Part shown: piece by piece, positions 6,301 to 6,818 of the stretch
Layout: each line of letters starts with the position of its first letter
How positions within the stretch are numbered: position 1 is the stretch's first letter
From: Bacillota bacterium
GTDB taxonomy: Bacteria; Bacillota; Sulfobacillia; RBS10-35; JAJYVN01
Assembly: GCA_021827805.1 (NCBI GenBank)
Contig: JAKAUG010000494.1
Span: forward strand, 1 to 6,818
Direction of reading: 5' to 3'
Length of the DNA stretch: 6,818 nt
Made by a program: the position numbers and the translations under genes
The notes under the pieces: model-generated
The model's input: only the letters and a program-made list of their open reading frames with translations
Told to the model about the DNA's origin: nothing
Databases searched by the model: none

Positions 6301-6672
6301 GTTACCGCTACGACCGATACCGAGGTGGCGACTTACACCACCAGTAGTGTCTACCAGTACAGCCGATACCTGAATGTGGGGTTCGAACTCGCCATCGCGG
6401 CCTCGGGCGGCGGAAACATCACTGGGAACTCCTCCATCGGCGGCACGAACGGCCCGTCTCACAACCTGACGTTGACCGGCTCCGGTCAGCAAATCTGGAC
6501 GGACACCTACGACTACGGAGGCGCAGGGACATTCGGGGTGCTGACAGTGGGGTTGTGGTCCTACATCTCCGATAGCAACACCAATGACACCGCCTCCATC
6601 AACGGCGTGTACCAGGTCAAGCAACTGGGCCTCACGCTTGGCAATGCGGCCCTTGTCGGGACATCGGTGTAG
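3355..6672 (+). CDS. Large multidomain tail fibre, probable receptor-binding protein
   Basis: Probable host-contacting tail fibre, 1105 residues, GTG start. Modules in order: N-terminal attachment segment (1-30; GNPFAHDINRTSDLL resembles fibre N-termini); a possible Fn3-like beta module (about 50-145); shaft-like units with two similar motifs (YVDNLGNVWANGG at 213-225 and TVDQSGNVTAQAG at 295-307); a short segment with LVVNSDFS (345-352); an Fn3-like module (about 386-490; GLAAGTYTVGYTYTNAYGQT, then GVTGIDYYMSTAAGG); a LamG-like jelly roll (about 505-658); a carbohydrate-binding module of CBM 4/9 type (about 661-796; SGQTYTVSLWAKA, then TTAWQHYSVTG and IADVRVEWGSTASAYAP); a fibre segment with GPQAFAAGF (800-960); and a beta-rich C-terminal head (about 968-1105). 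There is no S74 chaperone or DGR-type C-terminus. Cysteines are scarce (121 and 466), as usual for extracellular beta proteins. GC drops sharply in two places, including the CBM, suggesting swapped cassettes. The fibre role is firm; the receptor is unknown, with a surface or wall glycan inferred from the CBM. Confidence 0.87.
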   Translation: MPALYKVSSGGNPFAHDINRTSDLLSGALDPGPLAVAGAAASPGSAPGGPTLSAGSVTSTGRTWAAYWITGDINPASPASPLVNGTTLLGPTTASTALSSQQATFSVPAGAPPQAIGWGLCATPQGSGTFYLVQEAFLGTYGGTWPQITDNTPDSGLTTLAPSTNTTGTPVTFGGGVTAQAPDAASEALTVVADSSQSAYIVKVVRSGTTLLYVDNLGNVWANGGITSFASLVSQGQMSTGVGIEITAQTAVPGTAATPQLFRNSSTNTLDLVMDSAGLHLVPQNTIGYSAPVATVDQSGNVTAQAGTFGGPVALNAGGTVPSGQALTNSGTISGGYIDAGGDQLVVNSDFSQVHSTATLFLDSLTTSNAWTTQSGSFTFAATVAAPTVAPSLTATGSGTGLAAGTYTVGYTYTNAYGQTTLSPTATVTITAGQEVQVAAIALPDGVTGIDYYMSTAAGGTTLGYCTASNGAVTNLTAVGDATAPPTTNTATLGATSGAAGSMATAGNPNWVPLTASSGGDALPLTAQVTFTTPSALPSGTDLMEVDLAESFANRYRVLVDEGTNALMLGHSVNSIWSQDASVAFTPSPSTTYTIVLELSTSAVSPNLTANLYSGTGTGGTLLKTLTYTDTSLAGPFLLGVGGDTGVVITDASVTGPWPDHWGTNINSASWSLSLVPSGGPFGDTAVQYTVPVDNGWWVLQSNNIPVVSGQTYTVSLWAKATATATLGLGFQTTFGTDGFFQNISLTTAWQHYSVTGQATATVDSFLAYITATDIPITIADVRVEWGSTASAYAPQSPRTYDAPVDLSGLASGVPAIMLPSGGAQITGPATFEDSIVFAAGINGTGSVGSLSVPAPNVTGTLTNTQLAGPLLSSLTSTNGLTATNPTGVGAASYAIVLDGSTLSLNSNGLSLNLASPNSWGGPQAFAAGFTLPAGQTAVFDGNMDGNGNTGTVFAGVGMPSSMHAEDPTVNSTEVSSGGVVTVTATTDTEVATYTTSSVYQYSRYLNVGFELAIAASGGGNITGNSSIGGTNGPSHNLTLTGSGQQIWTDTYDYGGAGTFGVLTVGLWSYISDSNTNDTASINGVYQVKQLGLTLGNAALVGTSV
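4513..4824 (+). other. Fn3-like module within the fibre
   Basis: Encodes about residues 387-490. It has the layout of a common phage beta-sandwich module: an opening Pro-containing strand (APTVAPSLTATG), an AGTYTVGYTYTNAYGQTTLS strand pair, a Val/Ile strand (EVQVAAIALP), then GVTGIDYYMSTAAGGTTLGY and a closing PPTTNTA linker. Such modules act as spacers and may bind glycans weakly. Boundaries are approximate. Confidence 0.6.
4867..5328 (+). other. LamG-like jelly-roll segment within the fibre
   Basis: Encodes about residues 505-658. A run of strands (PLTAQVTFTTPS, MEVDLAES, NRYRVLVDEGTNALMLGH, TTYTIVLELST, LTANLYSGTG) and a Gly-rich close before GPWPD fit a concanavalin/LamG-like sandwich, a fold often used for sugar contact. 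The assignment is by strand pattern, not by conserved residues, so it is less certain than the CBM that follows. Confidence 0.45.
4930..5110. other. Low-GC island 1 inside the fibre gene
   Basis: A hand count of bases 4921-5100 gives 98 G/C of 180 (about 54%), against about 73% at 3421-3480. Codons rare elsewhere in the window appear, such as CTA for Leu569. It covers the first half of the LamG-like segment; GC rises again by about 5220-5280 (41 of 60). Confidence 0.6.
5335..5742 (+). other. Carbohydrate-binding module (CBM 4/9-like) within the fibre
   Basis: Encodes about residues 661-796. The signature is clear: an opening Trp strand (HWGTNINSASWSLSL), SGQTYTVSLWAKATATATL (709-727), a TTAWQHYSVTG strand (747-757) and the closing IADVRVEWGSTASAYAP (779-795). 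This pattern is typical of CBM 4/9-type jelly rolls used to grip polysaccharides. The segment is clearly less GC-rich than its surroundings. The ligand cannot be told from the sequence. Confidence 0.68.
5400..5700. other. Low-GC island 2 inside the fibre gene (carbohydrate-binding module)
   Basis: A hand count of 5401-5700 gives 154 G/C of 300 (about 51%), against 46 of 60 (77%) at 5761-5820. TTA (Leu700) and ATA (Ile744) codons occur here. The right edge is abrupt, near 5690-5760, where the CBM ends. Confidence 0.7.
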
Positions 6673-6683
6673 CGGCTTAGGCG

Positions 6684-6694
6684 GAAAGGAGGTG
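6684..6694 (+). promoter_or_regulatory. Extended SD site of the last gene
   Basis: GAAAGGAGGTG matches the typical Gram-positive 16S anti-SD complement over 11 bases, more than any other SD in the window, and ends 7 bases before ATG 6702. It marks that ATG as a real start and suggests strong translation. Confidence 0.75.
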
Positions 6695-6701
6695 TCACGA
6701 C

Positions 6702-6818
6702 ATGCAGCAGGTGACGCCCTATGTGGAGCACGGCCCCGACGGGACCGAGTTCGTTGCCGCCTACGGGACATCCGGGACCACAAGCCGGATGCCGTTCGTG
6801 GCCGCGGGGCCCCCGAGG
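6702..6818 (+). CDS. Unidentified protein, N-terminal part (3' partial)
   Basis: The first 39 codons of a gene that runs off the window. The start is supported by the very strong SD site and the 29-base gap after the fibre stop (TAG, 6670-6672). The visible residues begin MQQVTPYVEHGPDGTEF and continue VAAYGTSGTTSRMPF, polar with no signal peptide or membrane segment. I do not recognise it. Position behind the fibre would suit another tail protein, a fibre chaperone or the start of the lysis module; nothing in the fragment decides. Confidence 0.72.
   Translation, partial: MQQVTPYVEHGPDGTEFVAAYGTSGTTSRMPFVAAGPPR

Noticed and set aside
6200..6672. Diversity-generating retroelement variable region at the fibre C-terminus
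   Set aside because: No C-type-lectin ending, no adenine-directed template/variable repeat pair and no reverse transcriptase are visible in the window.
6673..6701. Terminator after the fibre gene
   Set aside because: The 29-base gap is taken up by the SD site and has no stem-loop with a T-run.
5995..6783. 262-codon open frame on the - strand
   Set aside because: Antisense to the fibre end and to the next gene's strong SD and start; composition is that of a GC-rich shadow.

Overview
The window is a densely packed piece of the tail module of a tailed bacteriophage or prophage. All supportable genes are on the + strand with gaps of only about 13 to 34 bases, almost every gene has a strong purine-rich ribosome binding site, and I see no terminator, tRNA, integrase or host gene. 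GC content is high (hand-counted 60-base lines in ordinary parts lie near 65-77%). The Shine-Dalgarno sites, one matching the typical Gram-positive anti-SD over about 11 bases, suggest a high-GC Gram-positive host (actinobacterium or high-GC Bacillota), but this is a weak inference and I cannot name the host or a phage genus.

Layout: (1) bases 1-911, the C-terminal end of a tail tape measure protein whose start lies upstream of the window; (2) 946-2340, a 464-residue tail hub or baseplate-type minor tail protein; (3) 2354-2578, a 74-residue protein of unknown function; (4) 2592-3335, a 247-residue tail/fibre-associated protein with an inserted beta module; (5) 3355-6672, a 1105-residue multidomain tail fibre, the probable receptor-binding protein, starting at GTG; (6) 6702 to the window end, the first 39 codons of an unidentified gene.

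The order tape measure - hub - small protein - fibre proteins follows the usual tail-tip assembly order: the tape measure sets tube length, the hub closes the tube and forms the tip, and the fibre proteins attach to the tip and contact the cell. SD sequences that overlap upstream stop codons (before genes 3 and 4) point to translational coupling.

The most interesting part is the large fibre. It is a chain of beta-rich modules: a fibre N-terminus, a possible Fn3-like module, shaft-like units, a clearer Fn3-like module, a LamG-like segment, a carbohydrate-binding (CBM 4/9-like) jelly roll and a C-terminal beta-rich head. Two stretches inside it drop to roughly 50-55% GC, and one coincides with the carbohydrate-binding module, which suggests that sugar-binding cassettes were swapped in from a different source. 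Module order also hints at nested insertion: a CBM-like opening motif lies about 310 residues before the rest of the CBM. I found no convincing evidence of a wholly new system; the notable biology is modular receptor-binding evolution.
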